Assembly (NCBI GenBank): GCA_000424365.1 | Contig: AUJT01000001.1 | Location: 248,001-312,000 of the forward strand | Source of the DNA: Lachnospiraceae bacterium NK4A144 | GTDB taxonomy: Bacteria; Bacillota; Clostridia; Lachnospirales; Lachnospiraceae | Length of the DNA stretch: 64,000 bases | Direction of reading: 5' to 3' | Shown: positions 8,613-17,415 of the stretch, piece after piece | Numbering within the stretch: position 1 is the stretch's first letter | How the letters are laid out: every line of letters begins with the position of its first letter | Notes under the pieces: generated by a model | The model's database searches: none | Told to the model about the DNA's origin: nothing | Seen by the model: the letters and a program-made list of their open reading frames with translations, nothing else | Made by a program: the position numbers and the translations under genes

Positions 8613-9944
8613 ATGATCTTGGATAAAAAAGATGACGTACGTTTTTTACCTGTATTCATGGGGGCTACAGCAGGTGTTATGCTGGAAGTGATCGCGACGC
8701 TGGTGGACGAGACAGTGGTCGGTAATCTATTTACGGACGATGCTTTTGCAGCAGTAAATCTCATAGAACCATATACGATCCTGGAAGTGTTTATAGCCTA
8801 CCTTGCAAGCGTAGCAGGTGCAGCGCTTATCGTGAGAGCACATGGTGCCGGCGACTATAAAAAAATGAGTGAATTATTCAGTCAGACGATAATAGTGTGC
8901 GGTCTGTGCGGAATATCACTTACGTTGATATATGTAATTTTTACGCCTCAACTCGTTCGATTTGTGGCAGATGATCCGGCTGTGTATGAAAATGCACTTT
9001 CTTATTTTCAGGTCATGCGCTTTTATCCGCTTGTAGACATGTTTGATACTTTCATGTTTGCCTATGTACTTTATCGCGGCGGATATTTGCAGTTTTATAT
9101 AGGTATTATCCTGAGGATCGGAGTAAATGTGCTGCTTTCATGGCAGCTTGGTTTACGGATGGGACTCATGGGTATAGGACTTGCTTCGATAATATCACTT
9201 ATCGTCGCATTAATTGTAAAACTTACATTTTTGATCAATTCAAAACATGGTCTTAAATTTGTATGGTATCTGAATATCCGCGAGGTTATCGAGATCGCAA
9301 AGCTTGGTTTTTCGGAGAGCGCGATTTCTTTGTTTATTGTAATAATGGAATTGGCTCTGAACAATTTTACGCTTAAGAATTATGGAGTGTCAGGAGTAGC
9401 TGCCGTTGCGGTTGTTATAAATATTTTTGAATTTACCTTTTATCTAAGTGAGGGCATAAGTGAATATGAGATCGTATCAGTAAACGATAGTATAGGTAAA
9501 AACAGCAGCAGGAGTATGGATAGAGCGATAAAGATCACAAAAAGGGCAGCATTTATAGAGGGCATGGTGCTTGCCGGTTTGATCTTTATTGCGGCAGAGG
9601 TGCTTCCGGAGGCATTTGATATTGATAATGAGGAAACAGCCCGGCTTGCAGCATTTATGCTGCGTATTCTTGCGCCAACAACCTTTTTTATTTGTTTTAC
9701 ACGCATTACGGCTATTTTTTATCAGTACACACGTCGGATTTTAAGGACACTTATCCTGTTCGGAATGGCGATAGCGCTTATGCCGATAATCTTTGGGGTT
9801 ACCTTGGGACAGATCTCATCTATCGGCGTAGCTGCAGGAATAGCACTTGGACCTGTGGCAGCTGTTGCAATAATGTTTGGATATGTTCGATATAAGAAAA
9901 AGGAAAAATTATTTGATTATTCACTCATGAATCTGGGGTTATGA
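8613..9944 (+). CDS. MATE family efflux-type transporter
   Basis: A 443-residue membrane protein with about 12 helices in two homologous bundles. The first helix carries the family pattern LVDETVVGNLFTDDAFAAVNL, and the halves are linked near residue 220. The ATG follows AAAGGAG at 8602-8607, 10 nt after the previous stop, so it is cotranscribed with the fused MATE protein. MATE proteins exchange a cation for an organic substrate; no substrate can be assigned here. Confidence 0.82.
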   Translation: MILDKKDDVRFLPVFMGATAGVMLEVIATLVDETVVGNLFTDDAFAAVNLIEPYTILEVFIAYLASVAGAALIVRAHGAGDYKKMSELFSQTIIVCGLCGISLTLIYVIFTPQLVRFVADDPAVYENALSYFQVMRFYPLVDMFDTFMFAYVLYRGGYLQFYIGIILRIGVNVLLSWQLGLRMGLMGIGLASIISLIVALIVKLTFLINSKHGLKFVWYLNIREVIEIAKLGFSESAISLFIVIMELALNNFTLKNYGVSGVAAVAVVINIFEFTFYLSEGISEYEIVSVNDSIGKNSSRSMDRAIKITKRAAFIEGMVLAGLIFIAAEVLPEAFDIDNEETARLAAFMLRILAPTTFFICFTRITAIFYQYTRRILRTLILFGMAIALMPIIFGVTLGQISSIGVAAGIALGPVAAVAIMFGYVRYKKKEKLFDYSLMNLGL

Positions 9945-10019
9945 TTACTGGTTATTCTGACGCATAAATGCGGAATGTTAAATCAGCTAAAACATTTTTA
10001 AGCTTTTTTAGGAGGGGTT

Positions 10020-11204
10020 ATGAACAAGAAAAAGATTAACAAACTACTGTCATTTATTTTGATCCTCACAATGCTTTTTGCATGTACGAGTATCAGCGGA
10101 TGCGGAAAGAGCAGCAATAATGATGCGCTGTCTTATTGGTCTCCTGATTCGACTGCCGCTGCAAGTCTGAAAGAATATGTAAAAAAGGTTACAGACAAAA
10201 AGGATACAGAGAATTTTATTCCTGAAAAAGACCGTATTGCTGTTTTTGATATGGACGGTACTCTGACTTGTGAGACCTATTACACCTACTATGACACTAT
10301 GATGTTCATAAATTACTGTCTGAAAGATCACCCGGATAAGGTTTCGGATGAGCTTAAGGCTGCTGCAGCTGAGATAAAGCCCGGATATAGCGCAGGGGAG
10401 GAACTTGCAAGAAACTTTGCTAAAGCCTATGCAGGGATGACTGTCCAGGAACTGTATGACTATGCCGTGGAGTTTGGTCAGAGAGAAACAGAGAGCTTTA
10501 CCAATATGCGTTATATCGACGGTTTCTACCTTCCCATGGTTGAGCTTGTGAAGTATCTGTATGAAAATGGCTTTACTATCTATGTCGTAAGTGGTACAGA
10601 GCGCACGACTACAAGAGCTATCATTGATAATTCTCCTATAAGCGAATATGTTTCTCCGTCTCACGTGATCGGAACCGAGTTTGAAGTTAAAGTGCGTGGA
10701 TCAGAAGACGTAGCTTCAAATATGGATTATAAATACGCCGATGGAGACGATCTGGTATTCACAGGCGGATTTATACAGAAGAACCTGAATGCCAATAAGA
10801 CAATATGGATCGATAGAGAAATAGGTCAGCGGCCGGTGCTTGCTTTTGGAAACAGCGGCAGTGACACCAGTATGATGAACTATGTTATAGATAAGAGAAA
10901 TCCATATCCTGCAGAAGCATACATGATCGTCGCAGATGATGATGTTCGTGAGTGGGGCACACAGGACTGGGATGAAAAATCAGCAGCATATACCGAACAG
11001 GGATATGTGCCGATTTCCATGAAGAATGATTTCCAGCAGATATATCCTGAGAATATATCAAAAGCGGACCAGCAGTATATAGAAAAGGCTGATGCAAAAG
11101 TAGCCGATAATAGTAATGCCGCTAAGACAGAAGATCGCTTTACTGATGCAATAGATGCCTATGACACCATAATGGAAGACGAGTCGTCACAGAAAGCAGC
11201 ATGA
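10020..11204 (+). CDS. HAD-superfamily phosphatase lipoprotein
   Basis: A 394-residue exported protein. The N-terminus is a basic lead, a hydrophobic stretch and the lipobox ISGC, so it is probably lipid-anchored on the outer face of the membrane. The HAD motifs are clear: FDMDGTLT (motif I, near residue 77), VVSGT (motif II) and FGNSGSDTSMM (motif IV). The arrangement resembles the phosphoserine-phosphatase-like branch. An extracellular phosphatase acting on a small phosphorylated compound is inferred. The start follows AGGAGGGG. Confidence 0.85.
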   Translation: MNKKKINKLLSFILILTMLFACTSISGCGKSSNNDALSYWSPDSTAAASLKEYVKKVTDKKDTENFIPEKDRIAVFDMDGTLTCETYYTYYDTMMFINYCLKDHPDKVSDELKAAAAEIKPGYSAGEELARNFAKAYAGMTVQELYDYAVEFGQRETESFTNMRYIDGFYLPMVELVKYLYENGFTIYVVSGTERTTTRAIIDNSPISEYVSPSHVIGTEFEVKVRGSEDVASNMDYKYADGDDLVFTGGFIQKNLNANKTIWIDREIGQRPVLAFGNSGSDTSMMNYVIDKRNPYPAEAYMIVADDDVREWGTQDWDEKSAAYTEQGYVPISMKNDFQQIYPENISKADQQYIEKADAKVADNSNAAKTEDRFTDAIDAYDTIMEDESSQKAA

Positions 11205-11238
11205 CGCTTCATCCGACTCGATAAAAAAGGCAAAGTTT

Positions 11239-11285
11239 AAGGGAATTATGGTATGACTACAGTTTTACCATAATTCCCTTACATC
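11239..11285. terminator. Bidirectional terminator between HAD and GGDEF genes
   Basis: A perfect 15-bp stem, AAGGGAATTATGGTA at 11239-11253 and its complement at 11266-11280, with a 12-nt loop. It lies between two convergent genes and can end transcription from both sides. Confidence 0.85.
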
Positions 11286-11288
11286 ATT

Positions 11289-12413
11289 TTAACGTTTACG
11301 TCTGTCGTGAGTCTTGTAATATTCGCGCTTAGCTTCGTACATACGCTCGTCTACGATCTTAATGATCTCATTCATGGAATTTGATTCCAGATTAAAAATT
11401 CCCCAGCCTATAGAGATCGATAGCTGATACGGTTTACCGCTTACCAGATTGTAATCAGAAAGATTGTGCTGGATTTTGTCGATGTACTCCCGGCCTACGG
11501 CTTCGTCAGCTGTATTCAGCAAGACAATGAATTCGTCTCCACCATATCTAACGACTATACCTCTCGTCGCAACAGTTCTGTTTATGATACCTGATGCTTC
11601 TATAAGTGCTACATCACCTTCAGAATGACCATAAGTATCATTGATATTCTTAAAATTATTCAGGTCAAACATCATCAAAGCAAATGTTTTTTGACCGAGA
11701 TTCAAGGAGTGCAGATAATGCCTGTTAAAAAGTCCTGTCAGATTATCAATCTGTATATTTCTATTTTGGATATACATGACCATAAGGGTAAACCCTACTG
11801 CCGCGCTAGGCCATATAGACGATACTCCGTAAAAAAAGGTCTGGACAAAAAGTCCGATAAAAACAGGTGAAACAAATTCTATAACAGGAAAAACTTTGAA
11901 AATACCACCGGTAAATCTGGCAAAAATATAGATAGCAGCTGTGGCAGTCAAAAAAAATGCTCCGATGAGAGTATATAAAAAGAAGGCAGGCGAACGATGA
12001 TATCTGTTTAACTCGTCTACATAAAAAACGATCGGATGGAAAAAATTAATGAGAAGAACAACAAGTCCAAATATATCGACAAAAACCATCATTTGGATCA
12101 GCAGTTTTGAATGTTTACCTCTGCAAATATTTTCAATTAGCAGCAAGAATGCCGGACCAAAGATAAGATTTGAAATGTACAGAAAGATATTCCCGATATA
12201 AATTATCGCTCCGGCAAATATTTCCGTCCGACCGTCAAAAATAAACACGATCGGATCGATGATGCAGCACACGATAATAGTTATATCCAGAATATATAAA
12301 TTTATGACATCCTCTTTTTTTAGCAGATGGAATGAGTTTTCAAATAAAATTCCAAGAGCAAGTGCTAACCCCATTCCATTAGCGATAAAGATCGCGAGTA
12401 GATTAACTTCCAT
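11289..12413 (-). CDS. Membrane diguanylate cyclase (GGDEF)
   Basis: A 374-residue protein with about seven or eight membrane helices (residues 1-210) followed by a GGDEF domain (about 215-374). The active site reads RYGGDEFIV, and the preceding DNLTGLFNRHYL and FDLNNFKNINDTYGH motifs are complete, so it should make cyclic di-GMP. No RxxD inhibitory site is obvious. The membrane part is probably a sensor of unknown ligand. A second GGDEF protein lies at 49-50.7 kb; no EAL or HD-GYP phosphodiesterase is in the window. Confidence 0.88.
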   Translation of the reverse strand: MEVNLLAIFIANGMGLALALGILFENSFHLLKKEDVINLYILDITIIVCCIIDPIVFIFDGRTEIFAGAIIYIGNIFLYISNLIFGPAFLLLIENICRGKHSKLLIQMMVFVDIFGLVVLLINFFHPIVFYVDELNRYHRSPAFFLYTLIGAFFLTATAAIYIFARFTGGIFKVFPVIEFVSPVFIGLFVQTFFYGVSSIWPSAAVGFTLMVMYIQNRNIQIDNLTGLFNRHYLHSLNLGQKTFALMMFDLNNFKNINDTYGHSEGDVALIEASGIINRTVATRGIVVRYGGDEFIVLLNTADEAVGREYIDKIQHNLSDYNLVSGKPYQLSISIGWGIFNLESNSMNEIIKIVDERMYEAKREYYKTHDRRKR

Positions 12414-12516
12414 GATAATCCCCCTTATCTATTAATATATCGGCTAATTTAGGGATAATCAATAACTACACTTTCAAAATTAAAAAGAGAAAATTTAACA
12501 GGATAAGTACGTGAGA

Positions 12517-12594
12517 AAGTGCAAAAAAATGCACTTGTTTTGGGTTAAAATGATAAAAGGGGTAGTAGATTTTTACTTTTGACCCTGACATCAT
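12517..12594. promoter_or_regulatory. Divergent intergenic region: hairpin and repeat half-site
   Basis: Between the divergent GGDEF and preA genes lie an inverted repeat, AAGTGCA (12517-12523) and TGCACTT (12530-12536), and one half-site of the dispersed repeat (12572-12594, identical to the one inside buk). The inverted repeat could be an operator; no regulator is identified. Confidence 0.45.
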
Positions 12595-12633
12595 ATCATG
12601 CAGAGATAATGAAAAAATGAGGGGATTAAAGAG

Positions 12634-14127
12634 ATGTTAACAAAGAGAATCGTAAAGCGGAAAGATATGATCTCATGTGTGTTATGCAGTGATGCACCGT
12701 GCGCGGCTGCCTGTCCCCATCTGGATCCGGCAAAAGCGCTCAGATCTGTCTGGTTTGATAATGAAGATGTGGCTGCACTGAAAATGGCAGACAGTTTTCA
12801 CTGTCTTCATTGTGATGCGCCATGTGAAAAGCAATGCATACGAGCAGGAAAAGTTCCGATCCGCGAAGTGATGCAGAGACTCTGCAAAGATGTCAAAGAG
12901 CAGGTGGAAGTCGAGCTTCCGGAAAATGAGGACAGACTTCGATGCGATATTTGCGGCATAGAGCTGGAGAATCCATTTTTGCTTTCGTCTTCTGTAGTCG
13001 CATCTACGTATGATATGTGCGCGAGAGCTTTTGAAGCGGGATGGGCTGGCGCCTGCTTTAAGACTATATGCTCCTTTGATATTCATGAGGCTTCCCCCAG
13101 ATTTTCTGCTATCACAGGTGATAACGGAAGCATCGTGGGATTTAAGAATATAGAACAACTCTCAGACCACAGCGTAGCGGAAAATATGGAGATCTTTCGG
13201 CGTCTGAAAGAAAAGTACCCGACTAAATTCATCCTGGCTTCCATCATGGGGCAGGACGAGGAGGAATGGGAGACACTTGCACGGCAGTGCGAAGAAAATG
13301 GCGCAGATGCGATAGAACTAAATTTTTCCTGTCCGAATATGCAGGAAGACGGCATGGGCAGCGATATCGGTCAGATCCCCGATCTGGTAGAGAAATATAC
13401 AAGAGCCGCAAAACGAGGTACAAGTATCCCTGTTCTCGCTAAGCTCACTCCAAATGTTGCAGAGATGAGCCCTGCGGCAGAAGCAGCTCTACGAGGCGGC
13501 GCTGACGGTATAGCTGCGATCAATACCATAAAGAGCGTGATGGGTGTAAATCCTTATACTTATGTGTCTGCTCCTGCAGTTAGGGGAAAGTCTGCTATCG
13601 GAGGCTACAGCGGCAATTCGGTAAAGCCGATAGCATTGAGATTCATTTCTGAGCTCGGAAAGAATGGAAGTCTCTCGGGAATCCATATCAGCGGTATGGG
13701 AGGAATAGAAACCTGGAGAGATGCGTTGGAATTTATCCTTATGGGAGCAGGTTCAATACAGATCACAACTGCTGTCATGCAATATGGTTATCGGATAATT
13801 GATGATCTGAAAGCCGGATTAAATTATTACCTCAAACAATTTGAAATCAGAAGTGTTAAAGATATCATAGGTGCAGGACTTGACTTTATAAGCGAAAGTA
13901 CAGACGTGCTGGAACGTGATACGGTCGTGTTCCCAAAGTTTGACAAGACAAAATGTATCGGCTGCGGCAGATGCTTTATTTCCTGTATGGACGGAGGTCA
14001 TCAGGCGATAAGATTTGAAAACAGGACTCCTTATTTAGATGGAAGCAAATGTGTTGGATGCCATCTTTGTATGCTGGTATGCCCGGGCGAAGCGATATCT
14101 CCCGGAAGAAAACGAATAAACAGATGA
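12634..14127 (+). CDS. preA: Dihydropyrimidine dehydrogenase-like flavo-iron-sulfur protein (PreA type)
   Basis: A 497-residue protein. Residues about 15-85 carry two cysteine clusters (CVLCSDAPCAAAC and CLHCDAPCEKQC), as in the N-terminal iron-sulfur domain of dihydropyrimidine dehydrogenase. Residues about 105-415 are an FMN-binding dihydroorotate-dehydrogenase-like barrel with ELNFSCPNMQ. Residues about 430-490 hold two ferredoxin-type motifs, CIGCGRCFISC and CVGCHLCMLVCP. In bacteria PreA reduces uracil or thymine with a PreT partner. No PreT is adjacent, so the N-terminal cluster may replace part of its role or the partner lies elsewhere. A GAGGGG site is placed 9 nt before the start. 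Confidence 0.8.
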   Translation: MLTKRIVKRKDMISCVLCSDAPCAAACPHLDPAKALRSVWFDNEDVAALKMADSFHCLHCDAPCEKQCIRAGKVPIREVMQRLCKDVKEQVEVELPENEDRLRCDICGIELENPFLLSSSVVASTYDMCARAFEAGWAGACFKTICSFDIHEASPRFSAITGDNGSIVGFKNIEQLSDHSVAENMEIFRRLKEKYPTKFILASIMGQDEEEWETLARQCEENGADAIELNFSCPNMQEDGMGSDIGQIPDLVEKYTRAAKRGTSIPVLAKLTPNVAEMSPAAEAALRGGADGIAAINTIKSVMGVNPYTYVSAPAVRGKSAIGGYSGNSVKPIALRFISELGKNGSLSGIHISGMGGIETWRDALEFILMGAGSIQITTAVMQYGYRIIDDLKAGLNYYLKQFEIRSVKDIIGAGLDFISESTDVLERDTVVFPKFDKTKCIGCGRCFISCMDGGHQAIRFENRTPYLDGSKCVGCHLCMLVCPGEAISPGRKRINR

Positions 14128-14136
14128 TTTTTTTAG

Positions 14137-14186
14137 ACAAAAATTTCCTCTCTCGATTATCGGGATGGGGAAATTTTTGTTTTTTA
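14137..14186 (+). terminator. Terminator after preA
   Basis: A 12-bp stem, ACAAAAATTTCC (14137-14148) with its complement at 14169-14180, an inner CGAT/ATCG pair, and a T run after it. Confidence 0.85.
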
Positions 14187-14292
14187 ACCCATATATTTAG
14201 TGTAAAATAGAAGTGATAACAGGTCTATCCGTTTAGACGATACGACCTTGAGGAAATGAATGCAGATATTAAAAAGTATGGGAGGACGTAAA

Positions 14293-14373
14293 ATGAAGTG
14301 GCATAAGTTTTTTGCATGGGCAACAATTATTTGTTTCTTGATAACGATGTATACCGGGTACAAAAAGAAGTAA
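14293..14373 (+). CDS. 26-residue single-helix membrane microprotein, copy 1
   Basis: A short open frame encodes a peptide that begins MKWHKFFAWAT, continues as a hydrophobic stretch and ends GYKKK. It has one predicted membrane helix and a basic tail. A strong GGGAGG site at 14280-14285 lies 7 nt before the ATG. A second copy at 36908-36988 has the same length and differs at only five positions, several of them conservative, which is good evidence that it is a real gene. It precedes a PTS sugar permease by about 105 nt. A regulator or small subunit of the adjacent transporter is a speculation. Confidence 0.7.
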   Translation: MKWHKFFAWATIICFLITMYTGYKKK

Positions 14374-14478
14374 AAACGGGGTTGAAATGTTTGGTTGTCT
14401 ACATATTGTGCCTGAAATGTGTCAGACAACAAGTTTCATGTGAAACAAATAAACAGATTATTCGGGAGGGTAAATATC

Positions 14479-15939
14479 ATGATGAAGTATTTGCAAAAGA
14501 TAGGTAAATCTCTGATGCTTCCTGTTGCAGTGCTTCCTGCAGCAGGTATTCTCTATGGTATCGGCTACTGGATCGATCCTACAGGGTGGGGTGCAAACAG
14601 CGTACTGGCGGCATTTCTGATAAAAGCAGCATCTGCCATCATTGATAAGATCCCGATCCTTTTTGCCATAGGTGTATCTGTAGGAATGGCGAAAGATCAT
14701 GATGGAACAAGTGCACTTTCAGGTCTGGTATCATTTCTTTTGATCACGACACTTCTCGGATCTGATGCAGTTGCGATGTATAAAGGCGTAGATGTTTCAG
14801 AGGTGCCGGCTGCTTTTGGAAAGATCAGCAATGCCTTTATCGGTATACTTTCAGGTGTGATCGGTTCCGGATGTTACAACAGGTTCAAGGGCACAAAGCT
14901 TCCCGACTGGCTCGGTTTCTTTAGCGGAAAACGATGTGTAGCGATCGTAACTTCCGGTGCATCGATCGTTACCGCGGCTATCCTGTATTTTATCTGGCCT
15001 CTTATCTATTCAGGGCTCGTTGCTTTTGGAACTTCCATTATAGGAATGGGACCTATAGGAGCCGGTATATACGCAATGCTTAATCGTGCGCTTATCCCCC
15101 TCGGACTTCACCATGCGCTAAACGCAGTTTTCTGGTTTGACACCGCAGGAATCAATGATCTCGGTCTCTTCTGGTCAGGTGCGGACGGAGCTGTTAAGGG
15201 TGTGACAGGACAGTATATGACCGGATTTTTCCCTGTTATGATGTTTGGACTCCCTGCAGGAGCTCTCGCTATGTATCACACAGCAAAGGACAGTAAGAAA
15301 AAGATCGCAGCAGCTCTGCTGATGGCAGGAGCTCTCGCATCATTCTTTACAGGTATTACTGAGCCTCTTGAATTTTCATTTATGTTTATGGCTCCGGGAC
15401 TTTACCTTGTGCACGCAGTACTTACAGGTATTTCGGCAATTATCTGTTCTTTGCTTCCGTTCAGGATCGGATTTAACTTCTCGGCAGGTCTTGTAGACTG
15501 GATCTTGAGTTTCAAGGCACCCATGGCAGTTAATCCCTGGATGCTCATACCGGTAGGTATAGCATTTGCAGTGAGCTATTACTTTATCTTCCGTTTTGTC
15601 ATCCTGAATTTTGATCTGAAGACACCCGGCAGAACAGATGATGAAGAGGAGATAGACGAGGAAGCCGATTCAAAAACTATCTCTGCTGATCGAGATTTTG
15701 CCGCTATGGCAGTATCTATCCTCGAAGGACTTGGCGGTGAAGCAAATATTAAAGAACTTGATTACTGTGCGACAAGGATCCGTACAGAGATCGTTGATTA
15801 CACGCTGGTAGATGAAAAGAAGATCAGGCAGTCAGGCGCGGCAGGTATTATCAGACCTTCCAAAAACACGGTACAGGTAATAATCGGTACAAAGGTACAG
15901 TTTGTATATGATGAATTAAAGAAGATCACAAATGTATGA
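14479..15939 (+). CDS. PTS transporter subunit EIICB (glucose / N-acetylglucosamine family)
   Basis: A 486-residue sugar permease of the phosphotransferase system. The EIIC part (residues about 1-385) has the motifs PLGLHHALNAVFWFDTAG and GITEPLEFSFMF. The EIIB domain (about 410-486) has the phosphorylated cysteine in LDYCATRIRTEI. No EIIA domain is attached, so it must be supplied in trans. The start at 14479 follows GGGAGGG by 8 nt; a second Met follows immediately. Sequence style fits the GlcNAc or glucose branch, but the sugar is not certain. Confidence 0.88.
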   Translation: MMKYLQKIGKSLMLPVAVLPAAGILYGIGYWIDPTGWGANSVLAAFLIKAASAIIDKIPILFAIGVSVGMAKDHDGTSALSGLVSFLLITTLLGSDAVAMYKGVDVSEVPAAFGKISNAFIGILSGVIGSGCYNRFKGTKLPDWLGFFSGKRCVAIVTSGASIVTAAILYFIWPLIYSGLVAFGTSIIGMGPIGAGIYAMLNRALIPLGLHHALNAVFWFDTAGINDLGLFWSGADGAVKGVTGQYMTGFFPVMMFGLPAGALAMYHTAKDSKKKIAAALLMAGALASFFTGITEPLEFSFMFMAPGLYLVHAVLTGISAIICSLLPFRIGFNFSAGLVDWILSFKAPMAVNPWMLIPVGIAFAVSYYFIFRFVILNFDLKTPGRTDDEEEIDEEADSKTISADRDFAAMAVSILEGLGGEANIKELDYCATRIRTEIVDYTLVDEKKIRQSGAAGIIRPSKNTVQVIIGTKVQFVYDELKKITNV

Positions 15940-15952
15940 TGTGAAATGAAAG

Positions 15953-15992
15953 AGAAGCAGACACATTTCGGTGTGTCTGCTTCTTGGGTTGG
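15953..15992. terminator. Terminator after the PTS gene
   Basis: A perfect 13-bp stem, AGAAGCAGACACA (15953-15965) and its complement at 15972-15984, with a TTTCGG loop, between convergent genes. Confidence 0.85.
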
Positions 15993-16012
15993 AATTTTTG
16001 TAAATGCCGATA

Positions 16013-16783
16013 TCACTTGATCTTATCCAGTTCTTCAAAGCTTATGGTAAATTCTTTCATATCATCAAGTCGTAAGAGGATCCCGCCCTTATAGGACTTG
16101 TCATGACTGTCATGCCATGCGCATCCGCCGTCGATATCGATTATATTATCTAACTTATAAGAGGATAGAACTTTGTGTTCCGGATCTGCACGTGATACAG
16201 GAACGTGTCCAACAATAAATGTCCACGGCTTATATTCGGCATATAACTCCGGTTCTACATAAAGATCCATTCTGAAAGGTGTGTCCCAGACTATTCTTTT
16301 CGCCGTTTTGTAATCAATTTCATTATAAGGAACGTCGATCTTATCTTCCTTAAAAAACGAATGTGTTAGTAAAAATTGCCTGCCGTTTACTTCCACAAGC
16401 TTAGAAAGACAGCGTGTCTGAAGCCAATTCAGGAGCTTTAAGCGTTCGTCTTTTTTCAGGAGCTTATATTTGTAATAGGTTTTGTTTCCGCCGTTTCCAA
16501 ATACCCAGAGTTCACCATCTATTCCCGGGAGTTTTTCGTAATCATTTGTAGCACTTCCGTCCATAGCTACTCCGTTTAACATCATAAATTCGTGATTTCC
16601 GAGCAGCATGTCCATATTTGGTTCATTCATGACATATTGCAGGATCTTGATCCCGTCAGGACCACGATCGATCGCATCTCCAAGGATATATAGCTGATCC
16701 TCACCGGAAAAACCAGCCTTTTTCAAGAGCTCAGCCAATATTTTGTACTGACCATGCAGATCTGAAATGACATATGTAGACAT
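16013..16783 (-). CDS. Calcineurin-like metallophosphatase
   Basis: A 256-residue protein of the PPP-type metallophosphoesterase fold. The metal and catalytic motifs are complete: SDLHGQ (residues 7-12), LGDAIDRGPDG (near 34) and LLGNHEFM (near 59), with later His residues in LLTHSFF and IVGHVPV. This matches the bacterial Ser/Thr protein phosphatase or ApaH-like group; the substrate is not evident. It stands alone, convergent with the PTS gene, and a GGAGGTG site precedes its start. Confidence 0.85.
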   Translation of the reverse strand: MSTYVISDLHGQYKILAELLKKAGFSGEDQLYILGDAIDRGPDGIKILQYVMNEPNMDMLLGNHEFMMLNGVAMDGSATNDYEKLPGIDGELWVFGNGGNKTYYKYKLLKKDERLKLLNWLQTRCLSKLVEVNGRQFLLTHSFFKEDKIDVPYNEIDYKTAKRIVWDTPFRMDLYVEPELYAEYKPWTFIVGHVPVSRADPEHKVLSSYKLDNIIDIDGGCAWHDSHDKSYKGGILLRLDDMKEFTISFEELDKIK

Positions 16784-16925
16784 GATTCACCTCCTCAACA
16801 TAACATATTGTAATGGTCAAAAGGACTTCTTCCTATCATTATCATAATCAATTTTTTTCACATCCTCAAGGAAACAATCCGGGAATTGTAATCAGTAATG
16901 AAATTCTTTAAAATGACGAATTATG

Positions 16926-17019
16926 ATGATGTCAGGGTCAAAAGGTCAAAATCCGATTGTTCTTGCACAAAGAGGATTGAGACCTTGGGACCAAAATTTA
17001 CTTTTGACCCTTACATCCT
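16926..17019. repeat. Dispersed palindromic repeat, 94-nt nested form
   Basis: Outer arms ATGATGTCAGGGTCAAAAG (16926-16944) and TTTACTTTTGACCCTTACAT (from 16997) are inverted copies of the dispersed repeat. Inner arms AAGGTC...AATCC and GGATT...GACCTT (about 16942-16987) extend the fold, so the whole element can form one long hairpin. It lies just before a small gene and after the phosphatase promoter. Confidence 0.65.
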
Positions 17020-17064
17020 TATGATGACAGGATAGTGGATCAAATAAAAAGTGAGGAAAAATCA

Positions 17065-17349
17065 ATGGATCATAAAAAAGAATGGGGCAGAGCAAAAAAT
17101 AAACTTGTAGATGCTATAAAGGAACTGGGATTTCCGGAAGAACTCGGAGTACAGATCGCAAAGCAACTCGGGAGTCCGAAAGCGATGGAGCGAATGATGG
17201 CATATCTTTATAATGTGAAGCCCGGAAGCGCAGAACTGATTGTTGATGAAATGCTTGCTATCTGCAGTGATATCGCCAGATGGAAAGACAAGAAAGAAAG
17301 CGAAGAGGCAAACGCCAGATATAATGATATTTTGAATAAGGGTTTTTAA
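17065..17349 (+). CDS. Small helical protein of unknown function
   Basis: A 94-residue, charged, mostly helical protein beginning MDHKKEWGRAKNKLVDAIKE. There are no membrane segments, cysteine motifs or recognisable catalytic residues. The ATG at 17065 follows a GTGAGG site; an in-frame GTG 30 nt upstream is less well placed. The dispersed repeat brackets the gene on both sides. I do not recognise the family with confidence. Confidence 0.6.
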   Translation: MDHKKEWGRAKNKLVDAIKELGFPEELGVQIAKQLGSPKAMERMMAYLYNVKPGSAELIVDEMLAICSDIARWKDKKESEEANARYNDILNKGF

Positions 17350-17352
17350 TGT

Positions 17353-17400
17353 CAATGATGTAAGGGGCAAAATTTACTTTTGACCCTTACATCATTTGAA
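17353..17400. repeat. Dispersed palindromic repeat, full hairpin form
   Basis: AATGATGTAAGGGGCAAAA (17354-17372) pairs with TTTTGACCCTTACATCATT (17379-17397) with a single mismatch. This is the compact complete form of the repeat. It lies between two convergent genes and could also act as a terminator for either. Confidence 0.75.
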
Positions 17401-17415
17401 TGAGGTTTGAGATCA

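Noticed and set aside
10050-10664. 204-codon minus-strand frame in the HAD lipoprotein gene
   Set aside because: Antisense to an intact gene with HAD motifs; no start signal or recognisable fold.
14230-14292. T-box or other known riboswitch before microprotein copy 1
   Set aside because: Hints of hairpins only; no conserved box of a known class was found.
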